NCBI GenBank assembly: GCA_002427735.1
Contig: DIYP01000016.1
Coordinates: forward strand, 310,001-374,000
Length of the DNA stretch: 64,000 nucleotides
Source: Flavobacteriales bacterium UBA6051
GTDB taxonomy: Bacteria; Bacteroidota; Bacteroidia; Flavobacteriales_D; Crocinitomicaceae
Direction: 5' to 3'
The notes beneath the pieces are model-generated. The model saw only the letters and a list, made by a program, of their open reading frames with translations. It did no database searches and had not been told where the DNA came from. Of this stretch, positions 25,114 to 33,784 are shown in pieces (positions within the stretch are counted from its first letter, which is position 1; every line of letters begins with the position of its first letter). Position numbers and translations under genes: made by a program.

Positions 25114-25629
25114 ATGAAGGCACGTACAGCGAAAGAAACACTCTCAATTACTACGAAAGTCGTACTCCCCAACGATACAAACACATTGGGCAACTTGTTT
25201 GGTGGAGAGCTTCTGGCATGGATGGACGTAATTGCCAGTGTATCCGCTCACCGTCATTGTAAGCGTGTTGTAGTTACTGCATCTGTAAATAATGTCTCGT
25301 TTCGAAAGCCTATCAAACATGCTTCCATTGTAACGTTGGAAGCTAAAGTATCACGTGCTTTCAATTCTTCCATGGAAGTTTTTGTGGATGTTTACGTTGA
25401 AGATCCTGTTACCGGGAAACGCGAAAAAAGTAACGAAGCCATTTATACTTTTGTAGCGGTGGATCAAAACGGCGGTGCCATTCAAGTACCTGAACTCATT
25501 CCAGAAACCGAAAAAGAAAAGGTGCGCTATGAGGGTGCGTTAAGAAGAAAACAGCTAGCGTTGATTTTAGCTGGAAAGATGGATCCGAGCGAGGCTACAG
25601 AATTGAAGAAGTTGTTTTTAGGTGACTAA
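25114..25629 (+). CDS. Acyl-CoA thioesterase, hotdog fold
   Basis: 171 residues from the ATG at 25114 (a TTG two codons upstream is possible). One hotdog domain of the acyl-CoA hydrolase group (BACH/YciA-like): TLGNLFGGELLAWMDVIASVSAHRH holds the catalytic region (Asp in WMD), followed by VTASVNNVSFRKPI and ALEAKVS-like strands. It hydrolyses acyl-CoA to free acid and CoA in the cytosol, chain length unknown. The C-terminal helices (LRRKQLALILAGKMD) are typical of the family. Monocistronic, with its own -7 box. Confidence 0.92.
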   Translation: MKARTAKETLSITTKVVLPNDTNTLGNLFGGELLAWMDVIASVSAHRHCKRVVVTASVNNVSFRKPIKHASIVTLEAKVSRAFNSSMEVFVDVYVEDPVTGKREKSNEAIYTFVAVDQNGGAIQVPELIPETEKEKVRYEGALRRKQLALILAGKMDPSEATELKKLFLGD

Positions 25630-25650
25630 CAAAGGCTCTCTACGAGCACT

Positions 25651-26121
25651 TCATTGCTTCCTCAAGTTTAAAAGTGCACTGATCCCGCAAATCATAAAAA
25701 AAGCGGCCAACGTTAATAACCAAAATGGAGAGAAATGAGCAGTAATGTACTCGCCAAAAGAAGGCTCTATTGATGGGGAAGAAAATAAAGAAGCAATTCC
25801 CAGAATACTCAGTAACCCCGCTATAATTCCATAAAGACGAACATTGGTAGAGTTTCTTCGTCGAATCGTCATAAAAAATAGGATCGAGCTTCCCAATAAC
25901 GCTGCAATGCTTATGTAAATATATAACATACCTGAGTTATAATGGCGCATTGGATCACCAAAAGAAAAGGAAAAACGTTGATCCACATTGAATTTCCATA
26001 GGTCGTGCATCGCTAGAACACTTGATATGGCATAAACTGCGATAAGGATAAATCCGAAGGTGATCAAAATTCCACTCTTGCGCTTAGGAGATGATGTATC
26101 GTCTATCAATGTCTCTTTCAT
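25651..26121 (-). CDS. Four-helix membrane protein of unknown function
   Basis: 156 residues with a basic N-terminal tail (SSPKRKSG) and four predicted transmembrane helices: about 17-37, 66-86, 96-113 and 132-150. A periplasmic loop contains FNVDQRFSFSFGDPMRHY between helices 1 and 2. No recognisable motif. The gene lies 48 bases downstream of the GT9 glycosyltransferase on the same strand and may be its second gene. Confidence 0.78.
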   Translation of the reverse strand: MKETLIDDTSSPKRKSGILITFGFILIAVYAISSVLAMHDLWKFNVDQRFSFSFGDPMRHYNSGMLYIYISIAALLGSSILFFMTIRRRNSTNVRLYGIIAGLLSILGIASLFSSPSIEPSFGEYITAHFSPFWLLTLAAFFMICGISALLNLRKQ

Positions 26122-26169
26122 TTTCTAAAGGTTTAAGGTTGTTTTTTATAGAAAGTTCTATTCCGAAGG

Positions 26170-27144
26170 TTAACTACATGAATCTACGATCGCATCAATA
26201 TTTTGCTCCGTCATGCACTTAAAGTGACCCTTAGGACATTTCTGATAACCAATCTTGGAACATGGGCGGCATCCTAAATCTTTCACTTCATGAATGGAGA
26301 ATGCATCGGGTTGGTTTGGTCGGTAAGGATACATTCCTAATGATGGAACCGTATTTCCCCAAACAGATATAATTGGGATATCAAAACAGCTTCCAATATG
26401 CATCATTCCAGTGTCATTCGTGAGCAACTTGCGACTTTGTTTCACAATACTTGCCGAGCCAGCCAGGTTGTATTTCCCACAAACGCTTTGAACATTCTTT
26501 TCGGTTTCATTCACAACGGCATTCGCCAATTCAACATCCGTTTCGCCTCCTACCAAAACAACCGACTCATCAATGCCATCGATTATTTTTATGAGCAATT
26601 CTTTTGGCATTTGCTTAGTTGCAAACTGTGCCCCAATGGCAATCGTTAAGTAACTTTTGGGAGCTAAATCGAGCTCATTCATCACATCTACCTCGTCTTC
26701 CTTATTGATGTAAAACTCGCCGTTTTTTTGATCATTTCGGACACCTAATCCCATCACTGTTTCAAAATAGCGATCGACGATATGCAGATCAGGCATTCGG
26801 TTAATCTTTGCCTTCACGAGTAACCATTTCTTCCAATTCAACTTTCGGACAGTCGACGATTGTTTCTGCAATTTCGTTTTAAGCGACTTCGTTCGGATGT
26901 TATTGTGCAAATCAATCACATGGTCATATTGCTCTTTCTTTAAATCAAGAATCACTTCATCAATGGAACTCTTGATCGCAAAAACTTTGTCGACACGCGG
27001 ATTATTTGAAACAATAGAAGTGAATTGCTCTTTTGTCAGATAGTGAATCTCTGAATTATCCAATTGCTCCTTCAAGGCTCTGAGAACCGGAGAAGTAAGT
27101 ACAATGTCACCAATGGAACTGAAGCGAACAACGAGAATTTTCAC
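26170..27144 (-). CDS. Glycosyltransferase family 9 (heptosyltransferase-like)
   Basis: 324 residues, GTG start at 27144 giving MKILVVRFSSIGDIVLTSPVLRAL, the classic N-terminus of ADP-heptose transferases of LPS core synthesis. The donor-site region VLVGGETDVELANAV and LLTNDTGMMHIGSCFDIPIISVWGNT follow near 195-270. Near the C-terminus four cysteines occur in a GCRPCSKIGYQKC pattern plus KC, seen in many GT9 members. It acts on the cytoplasmic face of the inner membrane. The start codon lies only 4 bases after a perfect -7 box, implying a leaderless mRNA. Confidence 0.92.
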   Translation of the reverse strand: MKILVVRFSSIGDIVLTSPVLRALKEQLDNSEIHYLTKEQFTSIVSNNPRVDKVFAIKSSIDEVILDLKKEQYDHVIDLHNNIRTKSLKTKLQKQSSTVRKLNWKKWLLVKAKINRMPDLHIVDRYFETVMGLGVRNDQKNGEFYINKEDEVDVMNELDLAPKSYLTIAIGAQFATKQMPKELLIKIIDGIDESVVLVGGETDVELANAVVNETEKNVQSVCGKYNLAGSASIVKQSRKLLTNDTGMMHIGSCFDIPIISVWGNTVPSLGMYPYRPNQPDAFSIHEVKDLGCRPCSKIGYQKCPKGHFKCMTEQNIDAIVDSCS

Positions 27145-27148
27145 ACTT

Positions 27149-27156
27149 CAAAGGTA
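27149..27156 (-). promoter_or_regulatory. -7 box placed 4 nt before the GT9 start codon
   Basis: Minus strand reads TACCTTTG (TAnnTTTG), then AAGT, then the GTG start. With the usual transcription start a few bases after the box, the message would begin at or near the start codon. Confidence 0.5.
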
Positions 27157-27270
27157 AAAATAGCTGCCGGATAAACGGTCGAGCTTCGATCATAGATGAA
27201 CTCAAAAGTCCTGAGTAAAGCGTTTTTGTTCATTTTCAGGTAAACTCTCATCGTTAAATTTAATGCTGAT

Positions 27271-27305
27271 TTTGCATTATATCTGCGAAAAAACTACTAC
27301 TTTTG
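27271..27305 (+). promoter_or_regulatory. Promoter of the membrane pyrophosphatase
   Basis: TTTG at 27271-27274 and TACTTTTG at 27298-27305 match the Bacteroidetes -33 and -7 elements with a 23-base spacer. The predicted leader is about 20-25 bases. Confidence 0.6.
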
Positions 27306-27334
27306 CCCCCTGTTTTATAAACACTACAAGAAAA

Positions 27335-29791
27335 ATGGATTCTAATTTAATTTTCGTGCCAATTGGATTGGCTGTTATCGGACTGATTTTCATGTTCATT
27401 AAGATGGCTTGGGTAAAGAAACAAAACCCAGGAAATGAGCGCATGCAGGAAATCTCTAAAAGCATTAAAGAGGGAGCTATGGCTTTCTTAAGTGCTGAGT
27501 ATCGATTGTTAGCAATTTTCGTTGTGATCGCTTCAGGAGCGTTATTCGCAATTTCAGCGATGGTTGAAACAACTCACTGGATGATCGTACCAGCCTTCGT
27601 TATTGGTGCTGTTTTCTCTGCTGTAGCAGGAAACATCGGTATGCGTGTCGCAACTGAAGCAAACGCAAGAACAACTGAAGCAGCGAGAACAAGTTTACCA
27701 AAGGCACTTCAGGTTTCTTTCGGAGGTGGAACAGTAATGGGATTAGGTGTTGCTGGTTTGGCAGTACTTGGTTTGAGTTTGTTCTTCTTCGTATTCATGG
27801 GAATGTTCATGGGTAAAGGAGGAGACTTCTACGATGAAATGACAATGGTATTGGAAGCGTTGGCAGGTTTCTCTTTGGGAGCTGAATCAATTGCTTTGTT
27901 CGCACGTGTTGGTGGTGGTATTTATACAAAAGCTGCTGACGTAGGTGCTGACCTTGTAGGAAAGGTTGAAGCGGGAATTCCAGAAGATGATCCACGTAAC
28001 CCAGCAACGATTGCTGATAACGTAGGTGATAACGTAGGTGACGTTGCCGGAATGGGAGCTGACTTGTTCGGTTCATATGTAGCAACAGTATTGGCATCGA
28101 TGGTATTGGGTAACTATATTATCAAAGACATGTACGATTCAGGACAAGTTTTGGAGACGTTCGGTGGAATGGGACCAATCTTGCTTCCAGTTATGATTGC
28201 AGGTGTTGGTATCGTTGCATCGATCATTGGAACCTTCTTTATTCGCGTATCTAGCAACGATGCGAAAGAGGCTGAAGTACAACGCGCATTGAACATTGGT
28301 AACATTACGTCTATCGTATTGACAATCGGTGCTTGTTTCGGATTGGTAACATGGATGCTTCCTGAAACAATTGAAGGAATGAAATTCTTCGGTGAAGGAA
28401 CAAAAGATATCTCTCGTATGAACATCTTCTACGCTACATTAGTAGGTTTGGGTGTTGGATACTTGATTTCATTCTTCACTGAGTACTATACAGCTCTTGG
28501 TAAGAAGCCAGTATTGGATATCGTTAAGAACTCTTCAACGGGTGCTGCAACAAACATCATCGCTGGTCTGGCAACTGGTATGATTTCTACGTTCTCATCT
28601 GTGATTCTTTTCGCTGCTGCGATCTGGGGATCTTACGCACTAGGTGGATTCTATGGGGTAGCTATCGCTGCTTCTGCAATGATGGCAACTACAGCTATGC
28701 AGTTAGCAATTGACGCATTCGGACCGATTGCTGATAACGCTGGTGGTGTGGCTGAGATGAGTGAGCTTCCTGAAGAAGTTCGTGGAAGAACTGATATTCT
28801 TGACTCAGTAGGTAACACTACTGCTGCCGTAGGTAAAGGATTCGCCATTGCATCCGCTGCTTTGACAGCTCTTGCATTGTTTGCTGCTTACGTAACATTT
28901 ACAGGAATTGAAGGAATTAACATCTTTAAAGCACCTGTATTGGCTGCATTGTTTATTGGTGGTATGATTCCAGTTGTATTCTCTGCATTGGCAATGAAGT
29001 CTGTTGGTAAGGCTGCCATGGAGATGGTAAAAGAGGTACGTCGTCAGTTCAAAGAAATTCCAGGAATCATGGAAGGAACTGGTAAGCCTGAGTACGATAA
29101 GTGTGTGGAGATTTCTACGCGCGCATCTTTGAAGGAGATGATGTTGCCAGGAGCATTGACAATTGTGACACCATTGTTGATTGGATTGGGAACTGGAGCT
29201 GCAACTGGAGACTGGAAACTTGCTGCTGAGGTACTTGGTGGTTATATGGCTGGTGTTGCTGTATCAGGTGTTCTTTGGGCAATCTTCCAAAACAACGCAG
29301 GTGGTGCTTGGGATAACGCGAAGAAGTCATTCGAAGCAGGTGTTGAGATCGACGGAGAAATGACATTCAAAGGTTCTGAGGCTCACAAAGCAGCTGTTAC
29401 TGGTGATACTGTGGGAGATCCATTTAAAGATACTTCTGGTCCTTCAATGAACATCTTGATTAAATTGACGTGTCTTGTAGGTTTGGTAATTGCACCAATC
29501 TTAGGAGATGGGCACGGATCAGAGAATGGACATGGAGCGGCATGCGATGATAAAACAGAGTGTTGTGAAAAAGAAGACAAATGTGCAGCTGACAAATCTG
29601 AATGTTGTCAAGGTGATTGGGACGTTGAAGGAATGAAGTGCGATATGTCTAAGTGCTCTGAAATGACAAAGGAAGAGTGTATGGCACATTGTAAAGAAAT
29701 GGGATGTTCTCAAGAAGCAATTGACATGTGCATGAGTCATTATGACGAAGACGGAAAATGGATTGGAGATGATAAACAATCTCATCACTAA
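27335..29791 (+). CDS. hppA: Membrane ion-translocating pyrophosphatase with a Cys-rich C-terminal tail
   Basis: 818 residues from the ATG at 27335; the upstream 24 in-frame codons overlap the promoter. It couples pyrophosphate hydrolysis to H+ or Na+ export across the inner membrane. The substrate loop GGGIYTKAADVGADLVGKVE and the Asp-rich IADNVGDNVGDVAGMGADLF are intact. Position 497 in GNTTAA is Ala, the K+-dependent type. The usual gate Glu in helix 6 is absent (GADLFGSYVAT), while E184 in FSLGAES on helix 5 fits what I recall for the F. johnsoniae proton-pumping type. Unusual: after the last helix (APILGDGHG) there is a hydrophilic tail, residues 724-818, with 12 Cys, 6 His and 7 Met, likely facing the periplasm. 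A strong promoter and terminator flank it. Confidence 0.96.
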   Translation: MDSNLIFVPIGLAVIGLIFMFIKMAWVKKQNPGNERMQEISKSIKEGAMAFLSAEYRLLAIFVVIASGALFAISAMVETTHWMIVPAFVIGAVFSAVAGNIGMRVATEANARTTEAARTSLPKALQVSFGGGTVMGLGVAGLAVLGLSLFFFVFMGMFMGKGGDFYDEMTMVLEALAGFSLGAESIALFARVGGGIYTKAADVGADLVGKVEAGIPEDDPRNPATIADNVGDNVGDVAGMGADLFGSYVATVLASMVLGNYIIKDMYDSGQVLETFGGMGPILLPVMIAGVGIVASIIGTFFIRVSSNDAKEAEVQRALNIGNITSIVLTIGACFGLVTWMLPETIEGMKFFGEGTKDISRMNIFYATLVGLGVGYLISFFTEYYTALGKKPVLDIVKNSSTGAATNIIAGLATGMISTFSSVILFAAAIWGSYALGGFYGVAIAASAMMATTAMQLAIDAFGPIADNAGGVAEMSELPEEVRGRTDILDSVGNTTAAVGKGFAIASAALTALALFAAYVTFTGIEGINIFKAPVLAALFIGGMIPVVFSALAMKSVGKAAMEMVKEVRRQFKEIPGIMEGTGKPEYDKCVEISTRASLKEMMLPGALTIVTPLLIGLGTGAATGDWKLAAEVLGGYMAGVAVSGVLWAIFQNNAGGAWDNAKKSFEAGVEIDGEMTFKGSEAHKAAVTGDTVGDPFKDTSGPSMNILIKLTCLVGLVIAPILGDGHGSENGHGAACDDKTECCEKEDKCAADKSECCQGDWDVEGMKCDMSKCSEMTKEECMAHCKEMGCSQEAIDMCMSHYDEDGKWIGDDKQSHH

Positions 29792-29811
29792 ATCCTTTCA
29801 AAAGAATAAAC

Positions 29812-29842
29812 AAAAGGCTTCCTGAAAAGGAGGCCTTTTTTA
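29812..29842 (+). terminator. Intrinsic terminator after the pyrophosphatase gene
   Basis: A 10-bp stem (29813-29822 with 29829-29838, one G-T pair) around a TGAAAA loop, followed by T-rich sequence. It begins 20 bases after the stop codon. Confidence 0.88.
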
Positions 29843-29912
29843 TTTCTTAAGCTTTTATGAAAACGCACAATAATTTGGTAGAATTCGTATTTTCATACAA
29901 AAAATAAACACT

Positions 29913-30491
29913 ATGATTAGCGCTGGAATGGGCTGGACCCTCACTGTTGTTATAGGCATCGGCTTAATTGCACTTTTTGCCTGGCTTTGGAAATTAATGA
30001 AGAAGAAACCTGTGGCCGGGGGAACAATCGGCTTCTTTCTTGCCTGCATTGCTGTGACAGGTTTTGTCGTTGTACCTTCTAACCTTTACGTTACTACTGG
30101 TGGTAAGAATTGTGATCAATATTGGGTATACAGTTCTGAAGCGACATTCGAAAAAAGCAATGGAGAGAACGTAGACATTGTTTTGAAACAATCAGAATGT
30201 ATGTTGATCAATAATTCGGATGAAACATATGTCATTGAATCTGTTGTGTATGGCTTTGGATTCTCTAAGGACATGCGCATTGATCCCTATTCAGCGACGG
30301 TTCTGGATTATTCGCAGATCAATGATTTCTTTGATGAAGAGCCGCCAGATGAAATCCAAACTGAATCTACAAGTGGCTTTGTAACGCGTAAATGGCTTCG
30401 TACAGCCGAAGATTATGGATCTCTAGACGGTTTGGACGGAGCAGGGTTAGATAACCTCAGAAATTTGCTAGAAGAGCGCTTAGAAGATTAA
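29913..30491 (+). CDS. Membrane protein of unknown function
   Basis: 192 residues with two transmembrane helices near the N-terminus (about 7-28 and 38-56), separated by a basic loop KLMKKKPVAGG that should be cytoplasmic. The remaining 135 residues follow the second helix and should be periplasmic; they contain two cysteines (C67 and C96) in NCDQYWVY and SECMLINN, which could pair, and an acidic stretch FFDEEPPDEIQTE. The C-terminus is helical and acidic (NLRNLLEERLED). Not recognised. The next small gene starts 10 bases downstream, suggesting one transcript. Confidence 0.8.
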   Translation: MISAGMGWTLTVVIGIGLIALFAWLWKLMKKKPVAGGTIGFFLACIAVTGFVVVPSNLYVTTGGKNCDQYWVYSSEATFEKSNGENVDIVLKQSECMLINNSDETYVIESVVYGFGFSKDMRIDPYSATVLDYSQINDFFDEEPPDEIQTESTSGFVTRKWLRTAEDYGSLDGLDGAGLDNLRNLLEERLED

Positions 30492-30501
30492 TCTTATTCG
30501 A

Positions 30502-30759
30502 ATGAAAGTAACTATAGAAATTAGCAATTATCCACTCTCAGAAGATTTTGAGCCAATCATTATTGATTTTATTGAGCGCTGTAAAGCTTCAGGTTTAAAA
30601 GTCAAAGTGAACGCTACCAGTACTCACCTTCAAGGAGACTATGATGAAGTTATGAGCGTTTTAGCGAATGAGATGAAACGGTCTTTTGAAAAATTTGGTA
30701 AGATGATCTTTGTTGTAAAAGTCTTAAAAGGAGAACTGGATCTGGACTTTTCCATGTAA
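30502..30759 (+). CDS. Thiamine-binding-like domain protein (YkoF/MTH1187-type)
   Basis: 85 residues forming one ferredoxin-like alpha/beta domain. ISNYPLSEDFEPIIIDFIERC, the STHLQGDYDEVMSVLANEM stretch and the closing FVVKVLKGELDL match the small MTH1187/YkoF thiamine-binding family, where STxxxGDYDxV is the typical core. Family members bind thiamine or its pyrimidine in the cytosol; the ligand here is inferred from the family only. The gene follows the membrane protein closely and ends before a bidirectional terminator shared with accC. It is slightly shorter than the usual 90-100 residues. Confidence 0.78.
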   Translation: MKVTIEISNYPLSEDFEPIIIDFIERCKASGLKVKVNATSTHLQGDYDEVMSVLANEMKRSFEKFGKMIFVVKVLKGELDLDFSM

Positions 30760-30798
30760 CCCATAGGGTGATTGCATCTTTCATCATTTTAAGGTCAT

Positions 30799-30831
30799 AA
30801 AAAAAGGGTTAGCGACTGCTAACCCTTTTTT
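30799..30831. terminator. Bidirectional terminator between the thiamine-binding gene and accC
   Basis: A perfect 13-bp stem (30801-30813 with 30818-30830) and a GACT loop, with A-run on the left and T-run on the right, so it can stop transcription from both convergent genes. Confidence 0.9.
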
Positions 30832-30847
30832 ACTTTATTCGTTTTCT

Positions 30848-32182
30848 CTAAAACTCAAAGGTATCCATGAACTTCGTTGTGAAGTCTCCAACTTTGAATT
30901 TTTCGTCCTCCATCAACTTTTGATGGAATGGAATGGTTGTTTTAATTCCCTCGATAATGTACTCATCCAACGCTCTCTTCATCTTTAGGATCGCTTCCTC
31001 ACGTGTTTGTGCGGAAACAATCAATTTAGAAATCATTGAATCGTAGTTCGGCGAAATTGTATAGCCCGCATATACATGCGTGTCAATACGAACACCGTGT
31101 CCTCCAGGAGAGTGATAACTCGTAATTTTTCCAGGCGATGGGCGGAAATCAGTTGCAGGATCTTCCGCATTGATACGACACTGAATAGAATGCATTGTAG
31201 GATAATGATTCTGACCTGAAATTTTGTCTCCGGCAGCAATTTTAATCTGCTCCTTGATCAAATCATAGTTAATCACTTCTTCCGTAATCGTGTGCTCAAC
31301 TTGAATACGTGTGTTCATTTCCATGAAATAGAAATCACGATTCTTATCTACCAAAAACTCAACAGTTCCAACACCTTCATAGTTTACTGCTTGCGTTGCT
31401 TTAATGGCAGCCTCTCCCATTTTCTCACGCAATTCATCCGTCATGAATGGTGAAGGAGTTTCCTCAACCAATTTCTGGTGACGACGTTGAATAGAACAAT
31501 CACGCTCTGATAAGTGACAAGCATTACCATATTGGTCTCCCGCGATCTGAATTTCAATATGACGTGGTTCTTCAATGAATTTCTCCATATAAATCCCATC
31601 ATTCGCGAAAGCCGCAGCTGCCTCTGCACGCGTAGAGTCCCAGGCTGATTCCATGTCTTCCTCATTCCAGACAATTCTCATCCCTTTACCTCCACCTCCG
31701 GCAGTTGCCTTCAGGATAACAGGATACTTCACTTTCTTTGCTGTTTTCTTAGCATCAGCCAAGTCCTTAAGCAATCCATCAGAACCAGGGATACAAGGTA
31801 CTCCCGCAGCAATCATTGTTGCTTTCGCGTTCGATTTATCTCCCATTCCGTCAATCTGCTCTGGAGTCGCTCCAATGAACTTTATTCCATGCTCCTGACA
31901 TGTTTTTGAGAATTTCGCATTCTCCGAAAGGAAACCATATCCTGGGTGAATAGCATCTGCATTTGTAATTTCAGCAGCCGCAATAATGTTAGGGATTGAT
32001 AGATACGATTTTGTACTTACCGCAGGCCCGATACAAACAGCTTCATCTGCAAAACGCACTGGAAGACTATCCTTATCCGCTGTAGAATAGACAGCGACTG
32101 TTTTAATCCCCATCTCTTTACATGTACGGATAATGCGCAAAGCAATTTCTCCTCTGTTGGCAATCAATATTTTTTTGAACAT
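30848..32182 (-). CDS. accC: Acetyl-CoA carboxylase, biotin carboxylase subunit
   Basis: 444 residues. Carboxylates the biotin on AccB using ATP and bicarbonate, the first half of malonyl-CoA synthesis. The biotin carboxylase N domain begins MFKKILIANRGEIALRII; the ATP-grasp region carries KATAGGGGKGMRIV and MEMNTRIQVEHTITE (catalytic Glu and Arg); the C-terminal domain runs from about residue 335. All family motifs are intact and the length is standard. It is the last gene of the yceD-rpmF-plsX-fabH-accB-accC cluster; the gap to accB is 70 bases. The AccA/AccD carboxyltransferase genes are not in the window. Confidence 0.97.
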   Translation of the reverse strand: MFKKILIANRGEIALRIIRTCKEMGIKTVAVYSTADKDSLPVRFADEAVCIGPAVSTKSYLSIPNIIAAAEITNADAIHPGYGFLSENAKFSKTCQEHGIKFIGATPEQIDGMGDKSNAKATMIAAGVPCIPGSDGLLKDLADAKKTAKKVKYPVILKATAGGGGKGMRIVWNEEDMESAWDSTRAEAAAAFANDGIYMEKFIEEPRHIEIQIAGDQYGNACHLSERDCSIQRRHQKLVEETPSPFMTDELREKMGEAAIKATQAVNYEGVGTVEFLVDKNRDFYFMEMNTRIQVEHTITEEVINYDLIKEQIKIAAGDKISGQNHYPTMHSIQCRINAEDPATDFRPSPGKITSYHSPGGHGVRIDTHVYAGYTISPNYDSMISKLIVSAQTREEAILKMKRALDEYIIEGIKTTIPFHQKLMEDEKFKVGDFTTKFMDTFEF

Positions 32183-32252
32183 GCCTCTAAATATTTATTG
32201 ATTATTTGGTACGCCAACACCTATGTATTGACTTACCTATAATGAACTTTTC

Positions 32253-32753
32253 TTATGACGGATCTACCAAGAATAATGGCTGATCATACTCTACTGGTGT
32301 AGCATCATCTACCAATACCTTAACGATTTTTCCTGTCACTTCAGCCTCGATTTCGTTGAATAACTTCATCGCTTCGATAATACAAACTGTATCTCCTTTT
32401 CCGATAGTGTCTCCAACAGAAACAAATGGCTCCTTATCCGGACCGGAAGAACGGTAGAACGTTCCAATCATTGGTGATGGAATAGTTACGTATTTCGAAT
32501 CATCTGATGCCTCAGCTGCTGGCGCTGAAGGAGCTGCCGGAGCTGGAGCGGCAGGTGCAGGTGCCGCTGCTGGCATTGCCACTGGCGAAGGCGCTGCTGC
32601 AATTGGCGCTGCTGCCTGAACGATGATTTCCTTCTCTACTTTTTGCTCTTCTGATCTTATGGTGATCTTAAAATCTTTTTGCTCGATTTCTACCTCATTC
32701 ACGCCTGACTTGGCCACGAACTTAATCAAATCTTGTATTTCCTTGATATTCAT
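32253..32753 (-). CDS. accB: Biotin carboxyl carrier protein of acetyl-CoA carboxylase
   Basis: 166 residues. The N-terminal helix-rich region (1-45) is followed by an Ala/Pro-rich flexible linker (about 47-82) and the biotinyl domain, with the biotin-accepting lysine K130 in IIEAMKLFNEIEAE. The protein shuttles the carboxyl group between biotin carboxylase and carboxyltransferase. It sits between fabH and accC in the lipid-synthesis cluster, with short gaps (38 and 70 bases). Confidence 0.97.
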   Translation of the reverse strand: MNIKEIQDLIKFVAKSGVNEVEIEQKDFKITIRSEEQKVEKEIIVQAAAPIAAAPSPVAMPAAAPAPAAPAPAAPSAPAAEASDDSKYVTIPSPMIGTFYRSSGPDKEPFVSVGDTIGKGDTVCIIEAMKLFNEIEAEVTGKIVKVLVDDATPVEYDQPLFLVDPS

Positions 32754-32791
32754 TTCTTACAGGTTTTATTCAGTGTTAAAAATAGTATTTT

Positions 32792-33781
32792 CTACGAATT
32801 GTACGCCCATTTCAGGTAAACAGCACCCCAGGTAAATCCTCCACCAAAAGCGGACAAGATCAGCGTATCTCCTTTCTTCAATTGTTTTTCATAATCCCAC
32901 AAGCACAGAGGTAAAGTTCCAGCAGTCGTATTTCCATACTTCTGGATATTGATCATTACTTTTTCCTGCGGAAGTCCCATGCGCTTTGCAGTCGCATCAA
33001 TAATTCTCAAATTAGCTTGATGAGGAACTAACCAATCAACATCATCGCTTGACAGGTTATTTTTCTCCATGATTTCAGCAGAAACCTCGGCCATATTGGT
33101 CACAGCAAATTTAAATACTTGCTTTCCTTCCTGCTTCACATAGTGCATTCTCTTTTCAACCGTTTCGGCAGAAGCAGGATTCAACGACCCACCTCCTGGT
33201 TGCAATAAGTATTGTCTACCCGACCCATCTGAACGCAAAATGAAATCCTGAACACCATTTCCTTCTTCGTTTGGCTCTAGCATAACTGCTCCGGCACCAT
33301 CTCCAAAAATTACGCATGTCGTACGGTCTTCATAATCGATGATAGAACTCATAGTATCTACACCAACTACAACTACTTTTTTATAGCGCCCAGTTTCAAT
33401 GAATTGTGCACCGGTCGATAAACCATAAATAAAGCCTGAACATGCCGCGATTAAGTCATATCCCCAAGCGTTAATCATCCCAAGCTTATCACATAGCACA
33501 TTGGCAGTACTTGGAAATGGGTAATCCGGAGTGACTGTCGCCAAAATAACAAGGTCTACCTCCTCTGGTTTTGTGTTTGTCTTTTTCAACAAACCTTCAA
33601 CCGCACCGGCAGCCATGTCAGATGAAGCACCATCTTTCATGATACGGCGCTCTTTAATTCCAGTTCGCGTAGTGATCCACTCGTCGTTGGTATCTACCAT
33701 TTTTGACAATTCGTCATTGGATAGAATATAATCAGGAACGTACCCCTGAACACCTGTGATGCCTGCTGTAATTTTGCTCAT
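32792..33781 (-). CDS. fabH: 3-oxoacyl-ACP synthase III (FabH)
   Basis: 329 residues. Condenses acetyl-CoA (or branched acyl-CoA) with malonyl-ACP to start fatty-acid chains. The thiolase-fold catalytic triad is complete: C114 in AACSGFIYGL, H254 in VPHQANLRI and N284 in YGNTTAG. Cytosolic. Gene spacing is 3 bases from plsX and 38 bases to accB. Bacteroidetes often make branched fatty acids, and FabH selectivity sets that, but specificity cannot be read from the sequence here. Confidence 0.97.
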   Translation of the reverse strand: MSKITAGITGVQGYVPDYILSNDELSKMVDTNDEWITTRTGIKERRIMKDGASSDMAAGAVEGLLKKTNTKPEEVDLVILATVTPDYPFPSTANVLCDKLGMINAWGYDLIAACSGFIYGLSTGAQFIETGRYKKVVVVGVDTMSSIIDYEDRTTCVIFGDGAGAVMLEPNEEGNGVQDFILRSDGSGRQYLLQPGGGSLNPASAETVEKRMHYVKQEGKQVFKFAVTNMAEVSAEIMEKNNLSSDDVDWLVPHQANLRIIDATAKRMGLPQEKVMINIQKYGNTTAGTLPLCLWDYEKQLKKGDTLILSAFGGGFTWGAVYLKWAYNS

Positions 33782-33784
33782 AGC

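Noticed and set aside
27263..27334. 24-codon extension at the start of the pyrophosphatase
   Set aside because: It spans the promoter (27271-27305); the ATG at 27335 leads directly into a transmembrane helix.
32505..32615. Tandem repeat in accB
   Set aside because: The Ala/Pro-rich stretch is the normal flexible linker of the biotin carrier protein, not a mobile or variable repeat.
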